This document shows, one piece after another, positions 24,040-31,999 of a stretch of DNA of 64,000 bases. The position numbers and the translations under genes are program-made. Origin of the DNA: Arhodomonas sp052060015 (GTDB taxonomy: Bacteria; Pseudomonadota; Gammaproteobacteria; Nitrococcales; Nitrococcaceae). Below the pieces are notes generated by a model that was not told the origin of the DNA, made no database searches, and was given only the letters and a program-made list of their open reading frames with translations. The stretch spans positions 558,001-622,000 of the forward strand of contig NZ_JBPODZ010000001.1 in NCBI RefSeq assembly GCF_052060015.1, written 5' to 3'. How positions within the stretch are numbered: position 1 is the stretch's first letter; each line of letters opens with the position of its first letter.

Positions 24040-25962
24040 ATGACCCGGCTAAACCCGTCCGCATCCCGCCACCGACTCTTCCCCCGGGCCGTCACGACGG
24101 TCGGCTTCTCGATCGCGATGGCTTGTGCCCCGATGCTGCTTGCCCAAGAGGGTGACGGCGCGGCCACGGAGGAACAGCGGCTGGAAGAGGTCCGCTCCGA
24201 GCTGGAGCAGGCCCGGTCACGGCTCGAGGAGGCGGAACAGCAACGTGAACGCCTGCGCGGCCAGCTCGAGGAGGCACGGGAACGGGCCGCCACTGCAGAG
24301 GAGAACCGCGAGCAGCGCCGCGGACGGATTGAAGAGCTTGAGGGCCGCCTGGAGCAACTTCGCGGTGAACACGAGGAGCTGAGCACGGAGCTTGAGGCGC
24401 GTGACCGCCGCGTCGGTGAGCTGGAGACCGAGCTCGAAGGACTCGCGCAATCCCGCGACGAGCTTCGTGATCAGGTATCCACGCTGGAAGAAGAACTGGC
24501 CAGCGCCGAGGACGCCCTCGCCGAGGCCCGCTCCGAGGGGGAATCCCTGTCCGGGGAACTCGCCGATGCCGAGGAGCAGCTGGCGGCGGCACAACAGAGC
24601 AACTCGGAGCTCGAGGAGCGAGTCGCACAGCTCCGCGACGAACGTGATGAGCTGACCGCGGAGCTCGACCGCAGCGAGGAGCGGGTTACCCAGCTCGAGT
24701 CCGAGCTAGAGTCCGTCACCCAGTCCCGCGACGAACTCCGCGAGCAAGTATCCGGGCTCGAAGAGGAGCTTGCCGCCACCGAGGAGGCCCTCGCCGAGGC
24801 GCGCTCCGAGGGGGAATCCCTGTCCGCGGATCTCGCCGATGCGGAAGAGCAGCTGGCGGCCGCTGAGCAGCGGAACACCGAGCTGCAGACCCGCGTGGAA
24901 GAGCTCCGTGGCGAGCGCGACGAGCTCACCGGGGCGGTCGAACAGCGCGAGCAGCGCATCGGCGAGCTGGATTCGGAGGTCGAGGCGCTCACCGGCTCCC
25001 GCGACGAGCTCCAGGGACAGGTGTCCTCGCTGGAAGAAGAGCTTGCCGCCACCGAGGAGGCCCTCGCCGAGGCGCGCTCCGAGGGCGAATCCCTGTCCGC
25101 GGAGCTTGCCGATGCCGAGGAGCAGCTGGCGGCCGCCGAGCAGCGTAACACCGAGCTGCAGACCCGCGTGGAAGAGCTCCGTGGCGAGCGCGACGAGCTG
25201 ACCACGGCGGTCGAACAGCGCGAGCAACGCGTCGGCGAGCTGGAATCGGAGGTCGAGGCGCTCACCGGCTCCCGCGACGAACTCCAGGGACAGGTGTCCT
25301 CGCTGGAAGAAGAGCTTGCCGCCACCGAGGACGCCCTCGCTGAGGCCCGTTCCGAGCGCGACGAGATGGCCGCGGAGCTGGAGGCACGCATCGATGCGCT
25401 AAGCGCGGATCGCGACAACCTGGAGGCCGCGCTGGAACAGGCCCTGGAGGAGCAGGATTCCCTGCGCGAGGAGCGCGAGGCGGCGCAGGCGGAGGTCCAA
25501 AGCCTTGAGGAACGCCTCGCCGAGCGTAACGCGGAACGCGAGCGCCTGCGCAGCGAGCTTGCCAGTTCACGTGAGCGGGTGGAGGACCGGGGCGAGTCCC
25601 TCGAGGACCTGCGGGTCCGCCTAACCCCGGCGGAGGGGGGTGACGCGAATCTCGCGCAGGCCCGTGAGGCGGCGGCTGAGGCCGCGGCCCACTTCCGCGA
25701 CACCCACCAGGCCGTGCGTAACGACGAGGCGTCGGAATCGGCGCTCTCGGAGGCAGTCGAGCGGCTCCGCGCGCGGCAGTCCCTGGTTGCACGGCTGCAG
25801 GGCACCGGGCTCTACGAGGTCCGCCCGGGCGACAGCCTCGGTGCCGTCGCCGCCCGCCTGTACGGCGACGCCAATCAGTGGCCGGCCCTGTTCGAAGCCA
25901 ATGACCACGTCTTGGAGGACCCGGATCGACTTCGGGAGGGCATGATCCTCATCACCCCCTGA
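24040..25962 (+). CDS. Exported coiled-coil protein with C-terminal LysM domain
   Basis: A 640-residue protein with an N-terminal signal peptide (basic start, hydrophobic core about residues 18-36, cleavage likely after MLLAQ). It is then almost wholly a heptad-like coiled coil rich in Glu, Arg, Leu and Ala. A LysM domain forms the last 50 residues (YEVRPGDSLGAVAARLYGD), so it should bind peptidoglycan in the periplasm. Three full 91-residue repeats and a partial fourth lie at about residues 139-440. ATG 24040 follows GAGGAGG. Function is unknown; a cell-wall spacer or scaffold is plausible. Its 3' end overlaps the convergent hydrolase gene by 11 bases. Confidence 0.85.
   Translation: MTRLNPSASRHRLFPRAVTTVGFSIAMACAPMLLAQEGDGAATEEQRLEEVRSELEQARSRLEEAEQQRERLRGQLEEARERAATAEENREQRRGRIEELEGRLEQLRGEHEELSTELEARDRRVGELETELEGLAQSRDELRDQVSTLEEELASAEDALAEARSEGESLSGELADAEEQLAAAQQSNSELEERVAQLRDERDELTAELDRSEERVTQLESELESVTQSRDELREQVSGLEEELAATEEALAEARSEGESLSADLADAEEQLAAAEQRNTELQTRVEELRGERDELTGAVEQREQRIGELDSEVEALTGSRDELQGQVSSLEEELAATEEALAEARSEGESLSAELADAEEQLAAAEQRNTELQTRVEELRGERDELTTAVEQREQRVGELESEVEALTGSRDELQGQVSSLEEELAATEDALAEARSERDEMAAELEARIDALSADRDNLEAALEQALEEQDSLREEREAAQAEVQSLEERLAERNAERERLRSELASSRERVEDRGESLEDLRVRLTPAEGGDANLAQAREAAAEAAAHFRDTHQAVRNDEASESALSEAVERLRARQSLVARLQGTGLYEVRPGDSLGAVAARLYGDANQWPALFEANDHVLEDPDRLREGMILITP
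24454..25356 (+). repeat. 273-bp tandem repeats in the coiled-coil gene
   Basis: Three full copies start at 24454, 24727 and 25000, and a fourth partial copy of about 84 bases starts at 25273. Each encodes 91 residues beginning RDEL and including LEEELA(A/S)(T/A)E(E/D)ALAEARSE. Copies two and three are almost identical in DNA, which suggests recent duplication and possible copy-number change by recombination or slippage. The period preserves the reading frame and the 13 heptads (91 = 13 x 7). Confidence 0.93.
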
Positions 25963-26887
25963 GCATCGCGTGCCCGGGTAGGCAGCGGAGGAAATCGCCG
26001 ATTTGCCGGGCGGTTTCCTCCGGCTGCTCCTGGTGCAGGGCGTGGCCGGCACCCGCCACCTCCCCGGTCTCCAGGCGTTGGAAGCAGGCGAGTCGCTCGT
26101 GCCAGTCATCGCTATCGCGCTGACGGCGGGCCATACCGGATTCGCGCCCCCAGAGCCAGAGCACAGGGGCCGTGATCTCCCGCCAACACGCCATCGCCTC
26201 GTCGAGCCGATACAGCACCGGATTCGGCCGACGATGAGCACCATCACCGCGCAGCACTATCTGTCCGGCGGATTCGCGCCCCCAGCAGTGGGCCAGAAAG
26301 GCGGCAACGGCGGCCGGCATCTCCGGGTTTCGCTGGCGCAAGTGCCCCGCGAGTGCCCCGAAATCGGGAAAGCTCCGCAACCGTGGGGTCTGGGTGAGGG
26401 CCTCCAGCCACTGGCGGTAACGCACCGGCGCGCTAGCCGGGTCCGTCCGGGACAGCCCGAATCCTTCCAGTGAAACCAGCGCCCGGACCCGCTCCGGGCG
26501 CACTCCGGCGTACAGCCCGGCGACGTTGCCGCCCATGCTGTGGCCCACCAGGATCACCGGTTCGCCGTCGGGCAACAGCCCGTCAAGCAACCGATCCAGA
26601 TCGGCCAGATAGTCGGGGAACCAGTAGCGACCCTGGGGATTGCGGGCGCTGTCGCCGAAACCCCGCCAGTCCGGCGCGACGCAACGCCACTCCTCGCCCA
26701 GGGCCGCGGCGAGGGGCCCGAACCCCGCGCCGGTGTCCATCCAGCCGTGGAGTAGCACCACCGTTGCCGCCTCCTCGACCGCTGGCCACTCGTGGACGGT
26801 GTGGGTGTGGCCATCCAGGCTCAGGGGATAGGAACGCGCCGGCCACCAGCGCGGGTCAATGGATTCCGAAACGTCCGCCGTGCTCAC
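25952..26887 (-). CDS. Alpha/beta hydrolase
   Basis: A 311-residue alpha/beta-fold hydrolase. The oxyanion motif HGWMD precedes the nucleophile elbow GHSMGG (Ser as nucleophile). A later Asp/Glu and AGAGHALHQEQP provides the catalytic histidine. I chose the GTG at 26887 because AGGAG lies about 12 bases upstream; this overlaps the end of the SDR gene by 32 bases, in keeping with the overlapping operon. Substrate unknown. It is the last gene of a four-gene minus-strand operon. Confidence 0.85.
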   Translation of the reverse strand: MSTADVSESIDPRWWPARSYPLSLDGHTHTVHEWPAVEEAATVVLLHGWMDTGAGFGPLAAALGEEWRCVAPDWRGFGDSARNPQGRYWFPDYLADLDRLLDGLLPDGEPVILVGHSMGGNVAGLYAGVRPERVRALVSLEGFGLSRTDPASAPVRYRQWLEALTQTPRLRSFPDFGALAGHLRQRNPEMPAAVAAFLAHCWGRESAGQIVLRGDGAHRRPNPVLYRLDEAMACWREITAPVLWLWGRESGMARRQRDSDDWHERLACFQRLETGEVAGAGHALHQEQPEETARQIGDFLRCLPGHAMLRG

Positions 26888-27596
26888 GGATATCCCACTC
26901 CTGTGCACTGAAGCTGGTCTCGTCGGTCTCGGCAAGCACCGCCGCGGCGAAGGCCGCCACCCGCTCGGGGCTCTCGAGCGCGCCCTGTGCCTTGAGGGCG
27001 CGGAAATGCTCGACGGCCGGGAAATCCTCCTCGTCCTGGCCGCGGATGAGCGCTTGCATCTGTGTGTCCACCACCCCTGGCCGCAAGCTGCCTACCGCGA
27101 TGCCCTGTTCGGCGAGCTCCTCGCGCAGCACCGCGTAGAGCATGTGCAGCGCGGCCTTGGCCGTGCAGTATGCCCCCCAGCCCGGGATCGCCCGGTGCGC
27201 CGCCCCGGAGGAGATGTGGAGGACCCTGCCACCGGACAACAGAGGCAGCAGCCCCTGGGTGAGGAACAGCGGGCCTTCCACGTTGACCGCCTGATTGGCG
27301 CGCCACTGCGCCAGCCCGACACGTGCCAGCGGGCCCACCGGTTCCAACACCCCCGCATTGTGCACCAGATAGCGCACGCGGCGTCCGCCCACGGCCGCGA
27401 CGACGGCGGAACGCCCCGCCTCGGAACCTACATCCGCCACCACCGTCTCGATGCCCGTTGCGGCTGCGGCGGTCGCCTCCAGGGCACCGTCACGGCGGCC
27501 GACCACAAGCACCGGCATCCCGCCGCCGGCGAGCCGGAGCGCAAGGGCGCGACCTATGCCGCTGCCGCCGCCGGTGACGATACTGATCTCGCTCAT
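26856..27596 (-). CDS. Short-chain dehydrogenase/reductase
   Basis: A 246-residue classical SDR with the cofactor motif TGGGSGIGRAL at the N-terminus, NNAG-like HNAGV, a serine in HISSGAA and the YCTAK catalytic pair in GAYCTAKAALHML. The sequence from residue 32 (GRRDG) suggests NADP(H) preference. Substrate unknown. It starts three bases after the mtfA stop and overlaps the hydrolase gene, so it is part of a tightly packed operon. Confidence 0.85.
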   Translation of the reverse strand: MSEISIVTGGGSGIGRALALRLAGGGMPVLVVGRRDGALEATAAAATGIETVVADVGSEAGRSAVVAAVGGRRVRYLVHNAGVLEPVGPLARVGLAQWRANQAVNVEGPLFLTQGLLPLLSGGRVLHISSGAAHRAIPGWGAYCTAKAALHMLYAVLREELAEQGIAVGSLRPGVVDTQMQALIRGQDEEDFPAVEHFRALKAQGALESPERVAAFAAAVLAETDETSFSAQEWDIREHGGRFGIH

Positions 27597-27599
27597 CTG

Positions 27600-28364
27600 C
27601 TACTCCCTCCCCATTCCCGGCCGCTGCCGGTAGAAGGCCGCCAGCTGTTCGTGGACCGCCGGGAAGTGCCGAGCGGTCCGTTCCGGGGTCTCGAAGAATG
27701 TCTCACTGAATACTGCGAAGCACTCCGCTGGATCCGTCGCCGCGTAGCCGTCCACCACCGGCTCCTCCCCGCGGTCCACTGCTCCTCCGATGACCTCGAA
27801 GGCCTCGGTGAACGCCCGCGTCCAGGCCCGGCGGTCCATTCCCGGGTGCAGCGGCGGCATGCCGTTGGCCTCGCCATTGAGCATATCCAGTTTGTGTGCC
27901 AGCTCATGGATCACCACGTTCCAGCCATCACGGGCACCCCCGGCGACGATATCCTCCCAGGACAGCACCACTGGCCCGTTGTCCCAGGCCTCGCCCACCA
28001 GTGCACGCTCCTCGTCGTGGACCACACCGGCGTCGTCCACATCCTGATGGCGGGCAAGGAAACCGCTGGGATAGATGATCAGCGAGTGCCAGCCACGATA
28101 CCAGTCGATATCCAGTCCTAGTACGGGCACTGCAGCGAGGGCGGCGATGCGTACCAGCTGCGCCTCCTCCAGCTCCCCACCCCCGGCGGCGTAGAAATCC
28201 TTTTGCGCCAGGAACAGCGTGGCGAGATCGCGCAGCCGCCGACGGGAGGCCGGATCGACCTCGCCGAGGACGGCATCGCTGGCCGTAGCCGAGCGCCAAA
28301 GGGCATCCGGGATGGCATGCCGGGCCAGTTGCCGGCGCCGCCACCACTGCCGGAGTATCGACAT
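27600..28364 (-). CDS. mtfA: MtfA-type zinc peptidase
   Basis: A 254-residue MtfA (YeeI) protein. In E. coli MtfA is a zinc aminopeptidase that binds the glucose regulator Mlc. The gluzincin motif HELAH is at residues 153-157 in VIHELAHKLDMLNG, and a distal glutamate occurs in FSETFFETP. The N-terminal WWRRRQ and IDWYRGWHSLIIYP segments match the family. ATG 28364 overlaps the dehydrogenase stop (TGATG). A longer in-frame extension lies inside the upstream gene and is rejected. Confidence 0.9.
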   Translation of the reverse strand: MSILRQWWRRRQLARHAIPDALWRSATASDAVLGEVDPASRRRLRDLATLFLAQKDFYAAGGGELEEAQLVRIAALAAVPVLGLDIDWYRGWHSLIIYPSGFLARHQDVDDAGVVHDEERALVGEAWDNGPVVLSWEDIVAGGARDGWNVVIHELAHKLDMLNGEANGMPPLHPGMDRRAWTRAFTEAFEVIGGAVDRGEEPVVDGYAATDPAECFAVFSETFFETPERTARHFPAVHEQLAAFYRQRPGMGRE

Positions 28365-29362
28365 CAGCGCGGCGCACCCGCGACCACCTGGCGCAGCGGC
28401 TCCCCCCGTCGCCAGGCCGCGATGTTCTCGGCGGTCTGGGCCACGATGGCCTGTCTCGCCTCCAGGCTGCCCCAGGCGCAATGCGGGGTGACGAGGAGGT
28501 TGGGCAGTTGCGCCGTAATCAGCGGGTGATTCGCCGGTGGTGGCTCGCCGTCGATCACGTCCAGTGCCGCCCCGGCAATCTCGCCATCCCGGAGGGCCTG
28601 CAACAAGGCGCCCTCGTCTACGATCCCGCCTCGTGCGGTGTTCACCAGGTAGGCTCCCGGCCGCATCCGTCGAAGCTCCGCCTTCCCGATCAGACCGCGG
28701 GTTTGATCCGTGAGGGGACAGTGAAGGCTGAGCACGTCGCTGCTCTCCAGGACCTCATCGAACGCAAGCCGCCCCGGGCGTGGCTGCGCGCCCGGGCGCT
28801 CGGCAATCACGACCTCCATGCCCACCGCCTCCGCCAGCCGTGCCACCTCCGAGCCGATGGCCCCGTGGCCCACCAGCCCCAGCCGCCGTCCCTGGATCTC
28901 CAGGATGGGGTGGTCGAGCAGACAGAAATGCGGCGACGCACTCCAACGGCCCTGTTCGACGTCCCGAGTATACGCGGGAATGCTGCGGGCCAGCATGAGG
29001 ATCAATGCGAGCACATGCTGGGCCAAGGAACGCGTACCGTAGCCCTGGCAGTGCACCACCGTGACCCCGTGCCGCTTCGCCGCCTCCAGATCCACGTTGT
29101 TGGTCCCGGTCGCGACGATGCATACCAGCTCCAACGCCGGGAAAGCCGCGAAGAACCCGGCGTCCAGTACCACCTTGTTGACCACGACGCACCAGGCGTC
29201 GCCTACCCGCTCCAGCAGTTCCGCCGGGGTGGTGGTCGGGTGATACATCAGGCCCGGCAGCTCATCCTCCAGCGGGGTAAGATCCAGGTCACCGCGATCC
29301 AGCGAGGCGGCATCGAGGAACACCGCCCCACCGGCAGGGTTTGCGGGCTCAATTCCGTGCAC
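28364..29362 (-). CDS. D-2-hydroxyacid dehydrogenase, glycerate dehydrogenase-like
   Basis: A 332-residue NAD-dependent D-2-hydroxyacid dehydrogenase. The dinucleotide motif is GHGAIGSEVA. Catalytic residues are visible: Arg in NTARGGIVDE, Glu in DVIDGEPP and His in TPHCAWGS. The sequence resembles hydroxypyruvate/glycerate dehydrogenases (HprA-like), but specificity is not proven. Translation starts at GTG 29362 with GGAGGT seven bases before it. It is the first gene of a four-gene operon and is divergent from the EutD-like gene. Confidence 0.88.
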   Translation of the reverse strand: MHGIEPANPAGGAVFLDAASLDRGDLDLTPLEDELPGLMYHPTTTPAELLERVGDAWCVVVNKVVLDAGFFAAFPALELVCIVATGTNNVDLEAAKRHGVTVVHCQGYGTRSLAQHVLALILMLARSIPAYTRDVEQGRWSASPHFCLLDHPILEIQGRRLGLVGHGAIGSEVARLAEAVGMEVVIAERPGAQPRPGRLAFDEVLESSDVLSLHCPLTDQTRGLIGKAELRRMRPGAYLVNTARGGIVDEGALLQALRDGEIAGAALDVIDGEPPPANHPLITAQLPNLLVTPHCAWGSLEARQAIVAQTAENIAAWRRGEPLRQVVAGAPR

Positions 29363-29730
29363 AGGCGACCTCCGTAGTTCCGCGCCGGCCGCAAGTTAGC
29401 GGCCAGGACTTGAGTTTATATCGAGGTAATTATTTTAACGTACTGACTGAATGCTATTTTATAAAGTTCTGTCGAGTTTCCGGTCAATCCGAAGGCACGC
29501 CCGCTGCGGCAACCACTTACCACCGTTGTCCGCCATTCTTTCACAGGCTTGTCCACAGCCATTGTGGATAGCCACGGGACGAAGTCACCGGCGCCGGCGG
29601 CCGTCTTTGCACTCCCGCTTACCACGTCCGATCGGAGGTGCGCAAAAGTTGCCGCGGCCCCTTTCCGTTATGCCTCGATTCGCGCCATCATAGCCATCTT
29701 TGGTGAACGACAAGAAGGAGGATGCAGTCC
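29363..29730. other. Divergent intergenic region, 368 bases
   Basis: This is the longest gene-free stretch in the window. It contains an AT-rich block (about 29413-29465, including TTATTTTAAC and TTTTATAAAG) that probably holds promoters for the flanking genes. It also has an inverted pair of DnaA-box-like 9-mers at 29549-29570. I see no convincing ORF, tRNA or riboswitch. Confidence 0.7.
29549..29570. promoter_or_regulatory. Inverted pair of DnaA-box-like sequences
   Basis: TTGTCCACA (29549-29557) and TGTGGATA (29563-29570) face each other across five bases. The left differs from the TTATCCACA consensus in one position and the right contains TATCCACA on the minus strand. The TCCACA cores form a perfect 6-bp inverted repeat. 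Binding by DnaA is only suggested by similarity. Confidence 0.35.
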
Positions 29731-30993
29731 ATGCAGCAGGCGAACGGTCGCTACTTCTCCGACGCCGAGTATGAGCGGCGCCGGCGCCTGGTACGCCAGA
29801 GCATGGCCGAACGCGGTCTGGACGCGTTGCTCATCGCCAGCCCGGAGAACATCAACTATCTCTCTGGTCTGGACCACATGGGCTACTTCGCCTGCCAGCT
29901 GCTCATCTTCCCCGCCAAGGGACAGCCCATGCTGGTGACACGGGCGATGGAACGGGCGGTGGTTCGCGACCAAGTGCCCGATTTGATCCACATTGGCTAT
30001 ACCGATGGCACCGCGCCCGATGCCGATGACAGCGACGGCGACTCGCTGACGCTGACGGCAGCGTCGGGCGAGATCACGCGGGAGCCGCGGCGCCGCCCGC
30101 CACTGATGAGCTCGGCGGCGGTTCGCGAGACGGTGCGCGCCCTCCGCGACGCGGGGTTGGCGAGCGGCCACATCGCCGTGGACCAGACCAGCACCTTCCT
30201 GCCCTATGCGGTGCTCGACGGAATCATCGAGGGCACCCCGGAGGCGAATTGGGAGGATATCGGCAGCCTGGTGGACGACGTCCGCCTGGTGCAGTCCCCC
30301 GACGAGCTGGCGCTGACCCGGCATGCCGCGGCCATCTCCGACTCCATGATGCTCTCGGCCATTGCCACTGCTGGCACGGGAATCAACGCCAAGGAGATCA
30401 TGGCCGCCATCTACGATGCCATGTTCCGGCGCGGCGGCACCTACCCGGGCTTTGTGCCACTGGTGCGCACCACCAGCAATCTCGACCACGAGCACGGCAC
30501 CTGGGAAGATCGCGAGCTCGTGCATGGTGACCTGCTGTTCCTGGAGATGTCTGGCTGCGTGCGCCGCTACCACGCGCCCATGGGACGGCTGGTCTTCGTC
30601 GGTGAGCAGCCGGCAGAGGCGCAGCGCATAAACGAAATCTGTCAGGAGGCGATGATGGCGGCGGGCAGGACCATGGCCCCCGGGGTCGCCGCCGGCGACG
30701 TCTACGAGGCGTGGCAGGGGGTACTTGACCGCAACGGCCTCTCCCACTACCACCGCCATCACTGCGGGTATTCGGTGGGCATCGGCTATCCGCCGAGCTG
30801 GTCCGGCAGTGGGGTCCCGGTAGGGCTGCGACGGGACTCCGATCTGCGGTTGAAACCGGGGATGGTCTTCCACCTGATGAGTTGGCTGCTGGGTTCCGGC
30901 CAGGGAGACGCCTTCCTCTCCGACACCGTCGTCGTAACCGAGCAGGGCTGCGAATTCCTCACCACGGTGAACCGCGATGCCTGCGTCCGCTAG
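29731..30993 (+). CDS. M24-fold protein, EutD/DoeA (ectoine hydrolase)-like
   Basis: A 420-residue pita-bread protein of the M24 family: an N-terminal creatinase-like domain (residues 10-170) and a C-terminal catalytic-type domain. Most standard M24 metal ligands appear replaced: the first Asp pair reads LEMSG...YHAPMGR, and the two late Glu positions read FHLMSW and FLSDTVVV. A histidine in HHCGYSVGIGYPP remains. This loss argues against a metallopeptidase and fits EutD/DoeA proteins, which open the ectoine ring. Pairing with a EutB-like gene supports that reading. ATG 29731 is preferred over 29722 because of AAGGAGG spacing. Confidence 0.62.
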   Translation: MQQANGRYFSDAEYERRRRLVRQSMAERGLDALLIASPENINYLSGLDHMGYFACQLLIFPAKGQPMLVTRAMERAVVRDQVPDLIHIGYTDGTAPDADDSDGDSLTLTAASGEITREPRRRPPLMSSAAVRETVRALRDAGLASGHIAVDQTSTFLPYAVLDGIIEGTPEANWEDIGSLVDDVRLVQSPDELALTRHAAAISDSMMLSAIATAGTGINAKEIMAAIYDAMFRRGGTYPGFVPLVRTTSNLDHEHGTWEDRELVHGDLLFLEMSGCVRRYHAPMGRLVFVGEQPAEAQRINEICQEAMMAAGRTMAPGVAAGDVYEAWQGVLDRNGLSHYHRHHCGYSVGIGYPPSWSGSGVPVGLRRDSDLRLKPGMVFHLMSWLLGSGQGDAFLSDTVVVTEQGCEFLTTVNRDACVR

Positions 30994-31960
30994 CACCACG
31001 GCGCTACCGGACGTCGGGGCCATCCGCGAGGCGGCGGCTCGGATCGCGCCGTCCATAGCGCCGACCCCGGCCTTCGCCGCCCACGATCTGGGGGCAAAGC
31101 TGGGGATGCCGTTATGGCTGAAGGCGGAGAATCTCCAGCGCACCGGCTCGTTCAAGGTCCGCGGCGCACTCAACTGGATCACCACCGCCGATGACGAGGA
31201 AACGCGTAACGGCCTGATCACGGTTTCTGCCGGCAATCACGCCATGGCCCTCGCCTGGGCCGCGGAACAACGCGGAGTGCCAGTCACTGTGGTCATGCCG
31301 GAGGGCTCCAGCGAGATGAAGGTGGAGGCCACCCGCGCCTTCGGTGCCGAGGTCATCCTCCACGGCGACATACGCGCCGCTGTGGCCGAGTGCCACCGCC
31401 TCTGCGAGGCCCGGGATCTCACCCTCGTCCACCCCTATGACAATCCCCGGATCATGGCGGGCCAGGGTACCGTGGGGCTGGAGATGCTGGAGCAGATCCC
31501 CTCGCTTGGCCGGGTCATCTGCCCCATCGGCGGCGGCGGCCTGATCTCAGGGCTCGGCATCGCCATCCGCAGCCAGCGACCCGACATCGAGCTTATCGGG
31601 GTCGAACCCGAGGGGGCGGCCACCATGCGCAACGCCTGGGACCAGGGCTCATCAGCGGCCACCCTGGAATCGGTACACACGATCGCCCCCAGCCTCGCGC
31701 CGGCGGTCGTGGGGGAATATACCTACGCGGCGAGCCAGCAGTGGGTGAACGACATCGTCACCGTCAGCGACGACGCCATCGCCCATGCGACTCGGGATCT
31801 GCTGACCCGCGGGCGACTCTACGTGGAAACGGGGGCAGCGGTCGGGCTTGCGGCCCTCATAGAGGGTGCGCTCCCGCGGAACGCCCCGGAAGGCGTCAGC
31901 GCACTGGTAATCACCGGTGGCAATATGGACGCCGCCCAAGCCCGGGAGCTGCTCACCTGA
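30977..31960 (+). CDS. Threonine dehydratase-like PLP protein, EutB-type candidate
   Basis: A 327-residue fold-type II PLP enzyme. The PLP lysine is Lys60 in TGSFKVRGA, the asparagine loop is SAGNHAMALAW, and the phosphate-binding glycine loop is PIGGGGLISGLG. It lacks a C-terminal ACT regulatory domain, so it resembles catabolic threonine/serine dehydratases or EutB, a dehydratase in hydroxyectoine use. It overlaps the EutD-like gene by 17 bases, so the two form an operon. Threonine or serine ammonia-lyase is the main alternative. Confidence 0.7.
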   Translation: MPASASTTALPDVGAIREAAARIAPSIAPTPAFAAHDLGAKLGMPLWLKAENLQRTGSFKVRGALNWITTADDEETRNGLITVSAGNHAMALAWAAEQRGVPVTVVMPEGSSEMKVEATRAFGAEVILHGDIRAAVAECHRLCEARDLTLVHPYDNPRIMAGQGTVGLEMLEQIPSLGRVICPIGGGGLISGLGIAIRSQRPDIELIGVEPEGAATMRNAWDQGSSAATLESVHTIAPSLAPAVVGEYTYAASQQWVNDIVTVSDDAIAHATRDLLTRGRLYVETGAAVGLAALIEGALPRNAPEGVSALVITGGNMDAAQARELLT

Positions 31961-31970
31961 GCGGGTCAAC

Positions 31971-31991
31971 GGCCCCGCCGTGGGCGGGGCC
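31971..31991. terminator. Hairpin between the EutB-like gene and phaB
   Basis: GGCCCCGCC (31971-31979) pairs perfectly with GGCGGGGCC (31983-31991) around GTG, between two convergent genes. No T-tract follows on either strand. It probably terminates both transcripts weakly or blocks read-through. Confidence 0.6.
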
Positions 31992-31999
31992 GGCCCGGC

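Noticed and set aside
24454..25356. CRISPR-like array
   Set aside because: The repeat unit is 273 bases, in frame and coding for a coiled coil; there are no short repeats with unique spacers and no cas genes.
24471..25805. 444-codon minus-strand frame rich in serine
   Set aside because: It is the antisense of the Glu/Leu-rich coiled-coil repeats; the serine bias follows from the complement of that repeat and no start signal is present.
29413..29570. Replication origin
   Set aside because: Only two imperfect DnaA boxes are visible and no dnaA, dnaN, gidA or parAB genes lie near, so I report it only as a possible DnaA-binding pair.
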